64,000 nucleotides of DNA from Scandinavium ludwigii_A (GCA_050516505.1 CP191518.1:1798001-1862000); one strand, 5' to 3'. Counted from the first letter of the stretch, positions 41,096 to 50,537 are shown. A program made the numbers and translations. The notes: a model not told the origin generated them from the letters alone.

Positions 41096-42394
41096 ATGCG
41101 AGTGGTTATCCTCGGAAGTGGGGTAGTGGGCGTGGCCAGCGCCTGGTATTTACGTCAGGCTGGACATGACGTCACGGTCATCGACCGGGAGCCGGGCCCA
41201 GCGCTGGAAACCAGTGCCGCCAACGCCGGACAAATTTCTCCCGGCTATGCTGCACCGTGGGCCGCACCGGGTGTGCCGCTGAAGGCGATAAAATGGATGT
41301 TCCAGCGCCATGCGCCGCTGGCCATCAGCCTCGACGGCACGTCGACTCAGCTGAAATGGATGTGGCAGATGCTACGCAACTGCGACATCCGCCACTACAT
41401 GGAAAATAAAGGCCGCATGGTGCGGCTGGCGGAATACAGCCGCGACTGCCTGATGGCGCTGCGCGACAGCACGGGCATCGAATACGAAGGCCGTCAGGGC
41501 GGCACGCTGCAACTTTTCCGCACCGAACAGCAGTATGAAAACGCCACCCGCGACATCGCGGTGCTACAGGACGCTGGCGTGCCGTATCAGCTGCTGGAAG
41601 CCAACCGTCTGGCAGAGGTGGAGCCTGCGCTGGCGGAGGTGGCGCACAAGCTTACCGGCGGGCTGCGCTTGCCTAACGACGAAACCGGCGACTGCCAGCT
41701 CTTCACTCAGCGTCTGGCGAAAATGGCGGAAGAGGCGGGCGTGGTGTTTCGCTACAACACGCCGGTGGACAAACTGCTGTCGGAAGGCGACAAAATTTAC
41801 GGCGTGAAATGCGGCGATGAAGTCATCAAAGCCGATGCCTACGTCATGGCGTTTGGCTCGTATTCGACCTCGATGCTGAAAGGCATCATTGATATCCCGG
41901 TCTACCCGCTGAAAGGCTACTCGCTGACTATCCCGGTCAAAGAGGACAATGGCGCGCCGGTATCGACTATTCTTGATGAAACCTACAAAATTGCGATAAC
42001 ACGATTTGATAACCGGATCCGCGTCGGCGGCATGGCAGAAATTGTCGGCTTCAACACCGAACTGCTGCGTGCGCGCCGCGAGACGTTGGAAATGGTTGTC
42101 CGCGACCTGTTTCCGCGTGGGGGGCACGTTGAACAGGCCACCTTCTGGACCGGGCTGCGGCCAATGACGCCGGACGGCACGCCGATTGTGGGACGCACAC
42201 CGTATAAAAATTTATGGCTGAACACCGGGCACGGCACGCTGGGCTGGACCATGGCCTGCGGCTCCGGACAGCTACTCAGCGATCTGCTTTCTGGGCGCAC
42301 GCCTGCGATTCCGTACGAGGATTTGGGCGTGGCCCGCTATCAGTCAGGTTTTACGCCTTCGCGCCCTCAGCATTTGCACGGCGCGCACAATTAA
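41096..42394 (+). CDS. dadA: D-amino acid dehydrogenase, DadA
   Basis: DadA is a membrane-associated flavoprotein that oxidises D-alanine and other D-amino acids to 2-oxo acids. The 432 residues equal E. coli DadA. The N-terminal FAD-binding motif VVILGSGVVGVASAWYL and the C-terminal LWLNTGHGTLGWTMACGSG are conserved. The ATG at 41096 is set by CTGGAGTCGCT upstream. It forms the alanine-catabolic operon with dadX, 9 bases downstream. Confidence 0.97.
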   Translation: MRVVILGSGVVGVASAWYLRQAGHDVTVIDREPGPALETSAANAGQISPGYAAPWAAPGVPLKAIKWMFQRHAPLAISLDGTSTQLKWMWQMLRNCDIRHYMENKGRMVRLAEYSRDCLMALRDSTGIEYEGRQGGTLQLFRTEQQYENATRDIAVLQDAGVPYQLLEANRLAEVEPALAEVAHKLTGGLRLPNDETGDCQLFTQRLAKMAEEAGVVFRYNTPVDKLLSEGDKIYGVKCGDEVIKADAYVMAFGSYSTSMLKGIIDIPVYPLKGYSLTIPVKEDNGAPVSTILDETYKIAITRFDNRIRVGGMAEIVGFNTELLRARRETLEMVVRDLFPRGGHVEQATFWTGLRPMTPDGTPIVGRTPYKNLWLNTGHGTLGWTMACGSGQLLSDLLSGRTPAIPYEDLGVARYQSGFTPSRPQHLHGAHN

Positions 42395-42403
42395 GGAGCC
42401 GTT

Positions 42404-43474
42404 ATGTCACGTCCCGTTGTAGCCAGCCTCGATTTAAAGGCGCTGCGGCAGAACCTTGTAGTGGTGCGATCTGCGGCACCGGATTCCCGCGTCTGGTCGG
42501 TGGTTAAAGCGAACGGCTATGGTCATGGAATCGAACGAATCTGGAGTGCGCTGAACGATACGGATGGTTTTGCACTGCTCAATCTGGAGGAGGCTGTCCT
42601 GCTGCGTGAACGCGGCTGGAAAGGGCCGATTCTGATGCTGGAAGGCTTTTTCCACGCTGACGATTTACCGCTGTATGACCAGTACCGCCTGACCACAACC
42701 GTGCACAGCAACTGGCAACTGAAAGCGCTGCAAAACGCCAGGCTGAAAGCGCCGCTGGACGTCTACGTCAAAGTGAACAGCGGTATGAATCGCCTCGGAT
42801 TTACGCCTGATAAGGTGTATACCGTCTGGCAGCAATTGCGTGCGATGAGCAATATCAGCGACATGACGTTGATGTCCCACTTTGCCGACGCGGAAAATCC
42901 CGACGGCATCACCGAGGCGATGGAAAAGATAGAACAGGCGGCGGAAGGGCTTGACTGTCCGCGTTCGCTTGCCAACTCAGCGGCGACGCTGTGGCACCCG
43001 GAAGCGCATTTCGACTGGGTTCGTCCGGGCATTGTGCTTTACGGTGCGTCGCCGTCCGGCAAATGGCAGGATATTGCCAACAGCGGTCTAAAACCGGTGA
43101 TGAGCCTCAACAGCGAGATTATTGCGGTGCAGAATCTTAAAGCGGGCGACACCGTAGGCTACGGACGGTTATACAAGGCCCAGCAGGAGCAGCGCATCGG
43201 GATTGTGGCCTGTGGCTATGCCGATGGTTATCCGCGCAATGCGCCGGACGGCACGCCGGTACTGGTGGACGGGGTTCGTACTGGAACGGTAGGGCGGGTG
43301 TCGATGGATATGCTGGCGGTGGATTTAACGCCGTGTCCACAGGCCGGGATTGGCACGCCAGTCGAGCTGTGGGGTAAAGAGATTAAAATCGACGACGTGG
43401 CGAGCTGCTGCGGCACCGTGGGCTACGAGTTGATGTGCGCCCTGGCGCTGCGCGTACCGGTTGTGATTGAGTAA
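42404..43474 (+). CDS. dadX: Catabolic alanine racemase DadX
   Basis: DadX converts L-alanine to D-alanine for oxidation by DadA. The 356-residue PLP enzyme has the cofactor lysine Lys35 in VWSVVKANGYGHG and the second catalytic residue, Tyr, in VACGYADGYPRN near 253-260. Length equals E. coli. The RBS AAGGAGCCGTT lies in the 9-base gap after dadA, indicating one transcript. Confidence 0.97.
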   Translation: MSRPVVASLDLKALRQNLVVVRSAAPDSRVWSVVKANGYGHGIERIWSALNDTDGFALLNLEEAVLLRERGWKGPILMLEGFFHADDLPLYDQYRLTTTVHSNWQLKALQNARLKAPLDVYVKVNSGMNRLGFTPDKVYTVWQQLRAMSNISDMTLMSHFADAENPDGITEAMEKIEQAAEGLDCPRSLANSAATLWHPEAHFDWVRPGIVLYGASPSGKWQDIANSGLKPVMSLNSEIIAVQNLKAGDTVGYGRLYKAQQEQRIGIVACGYADGYPRNAPDGTPVLVDGVRTGTVGRVSMDMLAVDLTPCPQAGIGTPVELWGKEIKIDDVASCCGTVGYELMCALALRVPVVIE

Positions 43475-43507
43475 CGTGTCTTTCCCTCTCTCGCATAAGC
43501 CGAGAGT

Positions 43508-43560
43508 TTTCTCCCTCTCCCTGTGGGAGAGGGTCGGGGAGAGGGCATCAGGCCGCACCA
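43508..43560 (+). repeat. Intergenic palindromic repeat, copy D
   Basis: CTCCCTCTCCC-tgt-GGGAGAGGG followed by TCGGGGAGAGGGCATCAGGC is the reverse complement of copies B and C. It lies between the convergent genes dadX and cvrA. Confidence 0.88.
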
Positions 43561-43576
43561 CTGGATAAACCTGAAA

Positions 43577-45310
43577 CTACTCCACTTCTTCTTCTGCCAC
43601 GCGAACGCCCACTTTCAGCACCGCGTTGTCCTCTTTCTCCGCCACGGTCCAGACCATCCCGGCAAACTCGACCTGGTCACCGACGACCGGCGCCGCGCCT
43701 AACAAGTGCTGCACAATCTCTCCCAGCGACTGCTGGTTATCGCGGAATTCTTCCTCGACGTCGAGACCATAAACCATCGCTACATCGGCAAACTTGGCGC
43801 TGGCCTCAAGAATAAAGTCGCCAAAGAATCGCTGATCCAACGCCACCGGCGGCGACTGGCTGAACAGCTTGCCCAGCAACGGTAAATCCCGCTCGCGGCC
43901 AATCACGCACAGCACATCGCCTTCGCGCAAACGGGTACTGCCCGTCGGATGCAGCAGCACATTGTCCCGGAACAGCGCGGCAATTCGGGTATCGCGTGGC
44001 ATATGCAAATCCCGAAGCGCAGCGCCAACGCACCATTTGTCGGCACTCAGCTGATACACAAACTGCTCCCACGGGTTTTCCGGGTGAATATCCAGCCCCA
44101 CGCGCGACACCGGCCAGCCGACCGGCGGCACCACCACTTTGGCTTTTTTTGCCGCCCAGGAGAGCGACGTCCCCTGCAACAGCAGAGAAATCAGCACCAC
44201 GAAGAAGGCGACGTTGAAGAACAATCGCGCGTTCTCAAGCCCTGCCATCATCGGGAATACTGCGAGGATGATAGGCACCGCGCCGCGCAGGCCAACCCAG
44301 CTGATAAACACGCGTTCGCGCAGGTTAAAGCCGCGGAACGGCAGCAGGCCGATAAATACCGACAGCGGACGGGCAAAGAAAATCATCCCCGCGGACAGCA
44401 TCAGCGCCGGAATGGCGATGGGTAATAAATCAGACGGGGTCACCAGCAGGCCGAGCACCAGGAACATGCCGATTTGCGCCAGCCAGGCCAGACCATCAAA
44501 GTTCTGCAAAATCGCGTAACGGTTGCGAATCGGACGGTTACCGAGCAGAAAACCGCACAGATACACCGCCAGAATGCCGCTGCCGTCGAGCGTCGTCGTG
44601 ACCGCGAAAATCATGATCCCGCCGCTCAGTGCTAACAGCGGATACAGCCCGGCAGGCAGGGAAATGCGGTTGATCATCTGCAACACCAGGTAACCGCCGC
44701 CGAGGCCAATCAGGATCCCCAGCCCGAACTGTTGAATGATATGCACCGCGAACATCCAGCTCAGCCCGGTTTCGTGCTGCTGGATCATCTCAATCAGGGT
44801 GATGGTGAGAAACACCGCCATCGGGTCATTGCTGCCGGATTCAATTTCCAGCGTCGAGCCGACACGTTCGTTCAGCCCTTTGCCGCCCAACAGCGAGAAC
44901 ACCGCTGCCGCATCCGTCGAGCCGACAATGGCGCCAATCAACATGCCTTCAATCAAATCAAGGTGGAACAGCCACGCAGCCATCATCCCGGTGAGCCCGG
45001 AGGTGATCAGCACGCCAACCGTTGCCAGGGACAGCGCCGGACCCAGTGCGACGCGAAATGAACTTGCCTGGGTGCGCATCCCGCCATCGAGCAGAATGAC
45101 CGCCAGAGCGAGGTTACTGACCATGTACGCGAAGGGGTAATTATCAAACGGAATGCCACCAATGCCATCGATACCGGCCAGCATGCCGATAGCAAGGAAG
45201 ATCACCAGAATCGGGATACCGAGTCGGGAAGAAAAGGAACTGAGTAAAATACTGAAGGTGACCAGCACCGACCCCAGAATAAACAGACTGATTATTGCCC
45301 CGGCATCCAA
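43577..45310 (-). CDS. cvrA: K+/H+ antiporter CvrA (NhaP2)
   Basis: A 577-residue CPA1-family cation:proton antiporter matching E. coli CvrA, with about 12 membrane segments in the first 390 residues. It contains LEIESGSNDPMAVFLTITLI (conserved ND motif) and GLRGAVPIILAVFPMMAG. The C-terminal TrkA-C domain (about 400-490) and CorC/HlyC-type domain (about 495-575) are present. It supports growth and volume control at low osmolarity. The start is a TTG (MDAGAIISLF) in this sequence. It is convergent with dadX; ldcA follows on the same strand. Confidence 0.94.
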   Translation of the reverse strand: MDAGAIISLFILGSVLVTFSILLSSFSSRLGIPILVIFLAIGMLAGIDGIGGIPFDNYPFAYMVSNLALAVILLDGGMRTQASSFRVALGPALSLATVGVLITSGLTGMMAAWLFHLDLIEGMLIGAIVGSTDAAAVFSLLGGKGLNERVGSTLEIESGSNDPMAVFLTITLIEMIQQHETGLSWMFAVHIIQQFGLGILIGLGGGYLVLQMINRISLPAGLYPLLALSGGIMIFAVTTTLDGSGILAVYLCGFLLGNRPIRNRYAILQNFDGLAWLAQIGMFLVLGLLVTPSDLLPIAIPALMLSAGMIFFARPLSVFIGLLPFRGFNLRERVFISWVGLRGAVPIILAVFPMMAGLENARLFFNVAFFVVLISLLLQGTSLSWAAKKAKVVVPPVGWPVSRVGLDIHPENPWEQFVYQLSADKWCVGAALRDLHMPRDTRIAALFRDNVLLHPTGSTRLREGDVLCVIGRERDLPLLGKLFSQSPPVALDQRFFGDFILEASAKFADVAMVYGLDVEEEFRDNQQSLGEIVQHLLGAAPVVGDQVEFAGMVWTVAEKEDNAVLKVGVRVAEEEVE

Positions 45311-45393
45311 CGTTCACGTACTCCCTATATCGCGTGACTTAATGGTAAAACGTTATCATATATGTATGTAAAGCGACGGATTTATAAGAGCAA

Positions 45394-46317
45394 TCAATAT
45401 TTTTTTTCTCCACTGATGACCGGATGGCCCGTCATCGACAGCGTGGTGGACTTCGTGTTGTGCACCAGACGTGCCTGCGAACCCAGCGGTAGCGTCACCG
45501 TGCGCTGTTCGTGACCAAAATCCAGCCCGCTGATGATCGGGATAGTTAACCGCGATTGCAGATAGTCGATCATCACCGGCAAATCGTAACCCGCATCGTA
45601 ATCGTTCGGTTCTGCGCCACTAAAGCTGCCGAGCACAATCGCCCGCTGACGGCCCAGAATACCGGCGTGGAACAGTTGCAGGAGCATACGTTCTACGCGG
45701 AACGGGTGTTCGTTAATGTCTTCCAGCACCAGAATGCCGTCGTCGATTTGCGGCAGCCACGGCGTGCCGATGAGCGACACCAGCATCGCCAGATTGCCGC
45801 CCCACAGTGTGCCGTTCACGTCGCAGGCCCGGCCATTACCCTGCCATTCCACGGAGAACGCGCCGTTTCGCATCGCGCGCCAGTAGTGCTCGAGGGTAAA
45901 TTCATTGAGCGTTTCAGCGCCGAAATTACCCGCCAGCATGGGCCCGCTGAAGGTGATAACCCCTTCGCATAGCAGCGCCATCTGAATGGCGGTGAAATCG
46001 CTATGACCACAAATCAGCAGCGGATCGTTTTGCTGGCGTAACGCGATGGCTTTCCAGTCAATCATGTCCATTATACGGTTGGCGCCGTAGCCGCCGCGCA
46101 CCGCTAATACGAGGTTATCGCGACCAGAAAGTGTCGCCAGCGCATTGATATCGCCCGCGCGTTCCGCTTCCGTACCGGCAAAACGCTGCTGGCGACGCGT
46201 GAGAATGCGCTGATTATTGACCTGGTATCCGGCCTCCTCCAGGCGCGCAATCCCGCGGGTGGCGGCCTGTTGGTTAATGCAATAGCCCGAGGGAGCAATC
46301 AGATGAAACAGAGTCAT
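45394..46317 (-). CDS. ldcA: Murein tetrapeptide LD-carboxypeptidase LdcA
   Basis: LdcA removes the terminal D-alanine from cytoplasmic muropeptide tetrapeptides in peptidoglycan recycling. The 307-residue S66 serine peptidase has the nucleophile in LLICGHSDFTAIQ (near Ser106). The Glu and His of the Ser-Glu-His triad appear to be in LVLEDINEHP and SGLDFGHEQ. It is slightly longer than E. coli LdcA (304). It is divergent from emtA, another peptidoglycan enzyme. Confidence 0.95.
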   Translation of the reverse strand: MTLFHLIAPSGYCINQQAATRGIARLEEAGYQVNNQRILTRRQQRFAGTEAERAGDINALATLSGRDNLVLAVRGGYGANRIMDMIDWKAIALRQQNDPLLICGHSDFTAIQMALLCEGVITFSGPMLAGNFGAETLNEFTLEHYWRAMRNGAFSVEWQGNGRACDVNGTLWGGNLAMLVSLIGTPWLPQIDDGILVLEDINEHPFRVERMLLQLFHAGILGRQRAIVLGSFSGAEPNDYDAGYDLPVMIDYLQSRLTIPIISGLDFGHEQRTVTLPLGSQARLVHNTKSTTLSMTGHPVISGEKKY

Positions 46318-46409
46318 GGCAATTCCTTGCAGAGAATGAAACAGTTATCATGCCGCCTGAACATCGCGTTGTCATTAGCGCAGCACACTTCAGTGAAAAG
46401 GATAGAAGC

Positions 46410-47030
46410 GTGAAATTGAGATGGTTTGTAGTTTTATTTGTCTTGCTGGCCGGATGTAGTTCAAAACCGAAAAACGATTACCGCAATCCACCGTATAACC
46501 CGACGGTACCCGTTCAGCGGGCGATGCAGTGGATGCCCATCAGCCAGAAAGCCGGTGCGGCGTGGGGACTCGACCCTAAGTTCATCACCGCCATTATCGC
46601 GGTTGAATCAGGTGGTAACCCGAATGTGGTCAGTAAATCTGGCGCTGTGGGCCTGATGCAGCTCAAACCTTCCACCGCCGGGCGCGAAGTATACCGCTAT
46701 ATGGGCTGGAAGGGGGATCCGTCTGTCAGCGAGCTCAAAAACCCTGAACGTAATATCTCGATGGGCACCGCGTACTTCAGCATCCTTGAACACGGCGTGC
46801 TGGCGGGTATTGAGGATCCGGAAGTGATGCAGTATGCACTGGTCACTTCCTACGTTAACGGCGCGGGCGCACTGCTGCGCACCTTCTCCTCAGACCGTAA
46901 AACGGCGATCAAGAAGATTAACCGCATGGATAAGGATGAGTTCTTCGAGTATATCGTCGAGAATCACCCTTCATCACAAGCGCCACGCTATATCTGGAAA
47001 GTACAGAAAGCCATGGACGCGATTGACTAA
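46410..47030 (+). CDS. emtA: Membrane-bound endo-lytic transglycosylase EmtA (MltE)
   Basis: EmtA cleaves glycan strands endolytically from the outer membrane. The 206-residue lipoprotein starts with GTG (RBS AAGGATAG). Its lipobox LLAGC places the acylated cysteine at 16. The lysozyme-like domain carries the catalytic Glu in IIAVESGGNPNVVSKSGAVG, followed by LMQLKPSTAGREVYRYMGW and YVNGAGALLRTF. Its stop codon overlaps that of ycgR on the other strand by four bases. Confidence 0.95.
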   Translation: MKLRWFVVLFVLLAGCSSKPKNDYRNPPYNPTVPVQRAMQWMPISQKAGAAWGLDPKFITAIIAVESGGNPNVVSKSGAVGLMQLKPSTAGREVYRYMGWKGDPSVSELKNPERNISMGTAYFSILEHGVLAGIEDPEVMQYALVTSYVNGAGALLRTFSSDRKTAIKKINRMDKDEFFEYIVENHPSSQAPRYIWKVQKAMDAID

Positions 47031-47758
47031 CGCACTTTATTCGCGCGTTCGCGAGCCTCACGCTCCAGAGAGAAGATAATTCGCTGGAGCGTGCGCTCAA
47101 TCGCCGGGCTGACGTTGAGAAAACGAAAGCTCAGGCGCGGCGTGCTGATCGTATCATTTTTGCTGTCTACCACCTTCCGCTCGCTCAGTGAAAGCAACTG
47201 CGCGTCGAAATGAAACTTCCCCCATTCCCCCATATCCAGCTCCATTTGCGGGAGCATCACTCCCGATGTCAGGGCCGCAGACGGCGCGCTGTCCAGCAAT
47301 GCGCCCATGCCACCGAGTGACAAATCACACAAACGAAAACGCACGTCGCTGTTATCAGGCAGTTTCGCCTTGCAGTAATACACCGGATGCAGTGGGGCGG
47401 AAATGCGGAAAAACTCGCGGCGCTGCACAAACCACAGCGACGGCGGCACGGGCATCGTGAAAGCGGGCAAATCGAGGAACTGGCCGGACGTTATCTTCGG
47501 CACCGTAAATTCAATTTTCGCGCCTTGCGTTTCGGCGGAGAGCGTAATGTTTTCCGCGCGCTGAACAGCGCGGTTTTCATATTCCTGGCTGCCGTAATCG
47601 ACGATCAGCGCCTGAGAAGAGATATCGAGAATACGGGTAATAAATTGCGACGTATCCCACGATACACGCAAAGGGACGTGGTCGCGGTGTAAATCACGAA
47701 GCACGTTTAACACTGCCAGCGGATTTTGTTTAAGGAATTGCTCATTGTAATGATTCAC
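47027..47758 (-). CDS. ycgR: c-di-GMP-responsive flagellar brake protein YcgR
   Basis: YcgR binds c-di-GMP and slows the flagellar motor. The 243-residue protein has an N-terminal YcgR domain (1-about 105) and a PilZ domain (about 110-230) with the ligand motifs QRREFFRIS (RxxxR) and DLSLGGMG. The start is a GTG at 47758 with GGAG upstream; it lies next to a consensus sigma-28 promoter. pdeD, a phosphodiesterase, is also in the window. Confidence 0.95.
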   Translation of the reverse strand: MNHYNEQFLKQNPLAVLNVLRDLHRDHVPLRVSWDTSQFITRILDISSQALIVDYGSQEYENRAVQRAENITLSAETQGAKIEFTVPKITSGQFLDLPAFTMPVPPSLWFVQRREFFRISAPLHPVYYCKAKLPDNSDVRFRLCDLSLGGMGALLDSAPSAALTSGVMLPQMELDMGEWGKFHFDAQLLSLSERKVVDSKNDTISTPRLSFRFLNVSPAIERTLQRIIFSLEREARERANKVR

Positions 47759-47793
47759 GCCAGGGTGCTCCTTATCGACAGAGATTCGATCAA

Positions 47794-47820
47794 CTATCGG
47801 CAGCGCCAAACAGAACTTAA
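47794..47820 (-). promoter_or_regulatory. Sigma-28 (FliA) promoter of ycgR
   Basis: On the minus strand TTAAGTTC (47820-47813), 11 bases, GCCGATAG (47801-47794), against the consensus TAAAGTTT-N11-GCCGATAA. ycgR is a class 3 flagellar gene in E. coli. Confidence 0.85.
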
Positions 47821-47968
47821 TACAAACGGGTGAAAATTTTTTAACGGATAAATTTTTTAGTCGATTCGCTTCTTTTTGGGAATGTTTACCTATACTTAAG
47901 TGAACCAAAGCGCACAATAGTCGCGTTTAATTTGTGGTTATTTTTGTTTATTTTGGAGGGTGGTTAAA

Positions 47969-48223
47969 ATGGGTATTCTGACCTGGATTATTTTTGGACT
48001 GATTGCGGGCATTATTGCGAAACTGATTATGCCGGGTCGTGACGGCGGCGGTTTTATTCTTACCTGTATTCTGGGGATCGTCGGCGCCGTGGTTGGTGGC
48101 TGGCTGGCTACCATGTTTGGTATCGGCAGCGTTTCCGGCTTTAATATGCACAGTTTCCTCGTGGCGGTAGTGGGTGCCATTGTGGTGCTGCTGGTATTCA
48201 GATTAGTACGTCGCAACGCATAA
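47969..48223 (+). CDS. ymgE: GlsB/YeaQ/YmgE-family membrane protein YmgE
   Basis: An 84-residue protein with three hydrophobic helices and the family motif AGIIAKLIMPGRDGGGF. It belongs to the transglycosylase-associated (Tag) family; function is unknown, with links to general stress. The start at MGILTWIIFG follows GGAGGG with 8 bases spacing. It is divergent from ycgR and convergent with the FoxA-like gene across a REP pair. Confidence 0.93.
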   Translation: MGILTWIIFGLIAGIIAKLIMPGRDGGGFILTCILGIVGAVVGGWLATMFGIGSVSGFNMHSFLVAVVGAIVVLLVFRLVRRNA

Positions 48224-48230
48224 ATATGAC

Positions 48231-48300
48231 TGCCCGGCGGCGCACGCTTGCCGGGCCTACTTTTAAACGGTAGGCCCGGTCAGCGAAGCGCCACCGGGCG
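48231..48300. repeat. REP pair (BIME-type) between ymgE and foxA
   Basis: TGCCCGGCGGCGCACGCTTG continues into CCGGGCCTAC and is followed by the inverted copy GTAGGCCCGG...CGCCACCGGGCG. This is the arrangement of enterobacterial REP sequences. A T-run follows at the right end, so it may also terminate ymgE. Confidence 0.85.
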
Positions 48301-48316
48301 TTTTTCTAACTACGCA

Positions 48317-50437
48317 TCAGAAATCATATCCGACGGTTGCAATCACTGAACGTTCAGCGCCCCAATAGCAGTTATTGGTACCGTAGCAGCCGGAAACATA
48401 CTCTCTGTCGGTCAGGTTATTCGCATTAACCTGTAAATATGCGCCTTTCAGGGTTGATGTCCACGCCCCCAGATCCGCACGGATCATTGCATCCAACAGC
48501 GTCGTCGACGGCAGACGTTCGGTATTCGCGTCATCTGCCCACTGCTTGCCGATATAACGTACGCCCGCGCCCGCACTAATCCCGTAATCAAACTTATAGT
48601 GTGCCCAGAATGAGGCCATCTGATCCGGCGTCAGCTGCGGCGTATTGTCATCGGTGCCATCTTTGGTATCCGCAAAGCGCAGACGGTTCCAGGTGTAGCC
48701 CGCGATGGTGCTCAGACGCGGCGTCAGCTGATTGCGCGCTTCCAGTTCAACACCCTGAGAATGCACTTTCCCGGCGGGCAGGAAGGTGGCGGTGGCGATA
48801 TTGGTATCACGCGTGGCCACGTCTTTCTGCGTCAGGTCATACATCGCAATGCTGTACATGTCCGCCGTGCCTGGTGGCTGGAATTTCAGCCCGGCTTCGT
48901 ACTGCTCGGCGGTGGTCGGTTTCAGCAACTGCCCGTCAGGGCCGGCCAGCATTGCAGGGGTAATGGCCTGGCTGTAGCTGATGTACGGCGAGAGACCGTT
49001 TTCAAAGGCGTAAAGCAAGGACGCACGGCTGCTGATGTGGTCATCGGAACGACGCGAAGAGGTGCCAAATGTATCGCTCACCTGCTCGGAAACAATGCGG
49101 TCATAGCGCGCGGAGAGATCCGCATGCCAGCGGTTCCACACCATCTCATCCTGCAAATACAGGCCGGCCTGGTAATAGCGGCGATTGTTATAGTCGCTAT
49201 AGGTCAGGGTATGTCCATTCTGCGCGGTATAGCCGCTCCACGGATCGAGCGGAGATGCGCCGCCTGCACGGCTCCACAGGTCATTGCGGAAGCGGTGATA
49301 TTCGCCGCCCAGCACCACGGTGTGCGACACGTCACCGGTGTTGAAATCCGCCTTAATGCGGTTATCGGTCGACCAGCCGTCGAGAGACCCGGTTGAACCG
49401 CTGTAGCCACGGGCCAGCATATCGCTGTCGCCCATCCAGCCCACCTGATAAACCTGGTCGAGGTTCACGTCGGAATGGGTATAGCTGCCGCTTGAATACA
49501 CGGACCAAATATCATTGAACTGGTGATTGAATTCGTAGCTGTAAATCTGCTCTCGACGCTGATAGCCGTCGCTCGGGTCGCCTTCATTGGTATGGTTGCT
49601 GAGCTTGCGACCATTGTGTTCATAGCGCGTGCCGTCCAGCGGCAGTGAACCGTGATAGCCACCTGACGGATCTTTTTGCAGATACGCGCGCAGCAACAGG
49701 CTGGTATCAGAGTCCGGCTGCCACAGCAGCGACGGGGAAATGGCATAACGTTCTTCGCGGGTGTTGTCGACCTGGGTGTCGGTATTACGGGTGATGCCCA
49801 CCACGCGATACGCCCATTGATCGTTTATCGCGTCGGTGTAATCAAACGCTGCGCCTTTCGTGCCTTGGGTGCCGCCAAACGCCTGAATATGGCCTTCGGA
49901 GGTAAACTGTGGGCGCTTAGACGTCAGGTTCACCAGCCCGCCGGGTACGCTTTGGCCATACAGCGCGGAAGAGGGGCCTTTGATCACATCAATACGGTCG
50001 AGGAACCACGGGTCAACCTGAATGACGTTGTGGCTGCCGCCGTCGCTCATCAGGCGCATGCCATCGAGGAAGATGTTATCCACGTCGCCGCCGTGGTAGC
50101 CGCGCAGTGAAATGGCGTCGAAGCGTGTGGCAGAGCCGCCAAAGGTGCTGTACACACCCGGCGTATAGCTCAGCGCCTGGCTGACGTTAGTCGCGCCCTG
50201 ATCTTCCATCTGCTGACGGGTTACCACGGACACCGACTGTGCGGTCGTGATCAGCGGCTGATCGGTTTTAGTGGCACCGGTTGAGGATTTAACCGTATAG
50301 CCTTGGGTCGGCGCGGTTGCCGATTCAGCCGGTTGAGCGGTAACCACCACCGTTTCTTCGGCGAAAGAGGAGCAGGGGAATGCCAGCGCCAAGGCGCAAA
50401 GCGCTGACGAACGTTTGAGGCGCAGTGTGTTATTCAT
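48317..50437 (-). CDS. foxA: TonB-dependent ferrioxamine receptor FoxA
   Basis: A 706-residue outer-membrane receptor strongly resembling Yersinia FoxA. The signal peptide ends SSFAEE, and the plug contains GATKTDQPLITTAQSVSVVT and KGPSSALYGQSVPGGLVNLT. A 22-strand barrel follows with SLLYAFENGLSPYISYSQAI and RYIGKQWADDANTERLPS. The ending is NCYWGAERSVIATVGYDF, with the FhuA-family cysteine pair. FoxA imports ferrioxamines made by actinomycetes. No siderophore synthesis genes are nearby, so this is a xenosiderophore route. A Fur-like site lies about 85 bases upstream. Confidence 0.9.
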   Translation of the reverse strand: MNNTLRLKRSSALCALALAFPCSSFAEETVVVTAQPAESATAPTQGYTVKSSTGATKTDQPLITTAQSVSVVTRQQMEDQGATNVSQALSYTPGVYSTFGGSATRFDAISLRGYHGGDVDNIFLDGMRLMSDGGSHNVIQVDPWFLDRIDVIKGPSSALYGQSVPGGLVNLTSKRPQFTSEGHIQAFGGTQGTKGAAFDYTDAINDQWAYRVVGITRNTDTQVDNTREERYAISPSLLWQPDSDTSLLLRAYLQKDPSGGYHGSLPLDGTRYEHNGRKLSNHTNEGDPSDGYQRREQIYSYEFNHQFNDIWSVYSSGSYTHSDVNLDQVYQVGWMGDSDMLARGYSGSTGSLDGWSTDNRIKADFNTGDVSHTVVLGGEYHRFRNDLWSRAGGASPLDPWSGYTAQNGHTLTYSDYNNRRYYQAGLYLQDEMVWNRWHADLSARYDRIVSEQVSDTFGTSSRRSDDHISSRASLLYAFENGLSPYISYSQAITPAMLAGPDGQLLKPTTAEQYEAGLKFQPPGTADMYSIAMYDLTQKDVATRDTNIATATFLPAGKVHSQGVELEARNQLTPRLSTIAGYTWNRLRFADTKDGTDDNTPQLTPDQMASFWAHYKFDYGISAGAGVRYIGKQWADDANTERLPSTTLLDAMIRADLGAWTSTLKGAYLQVNANNLTDREYVSGCYGTNNCYWGAERSVIATVGYDF

Positions 50438-50522
50438 CGCATAATCCTAAGAAACCCGGCCTGGCACTCCTGTGCGCCACCGTGTCAAAACGTGCGAAAA
50501 TGTCATTTTTCGTAAAAAAGAA

Positions 50523-50537
50523 TGCGAATTATTATTG
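50523..50537. promoter_or_regulatory. Fur-box-like site of foxA
   Basis: TGCGAATTATTATTG matches 11 of 15 positions of TGATAATNATTATCA, 86 bases before the foxA start. Confidence 0.5.
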
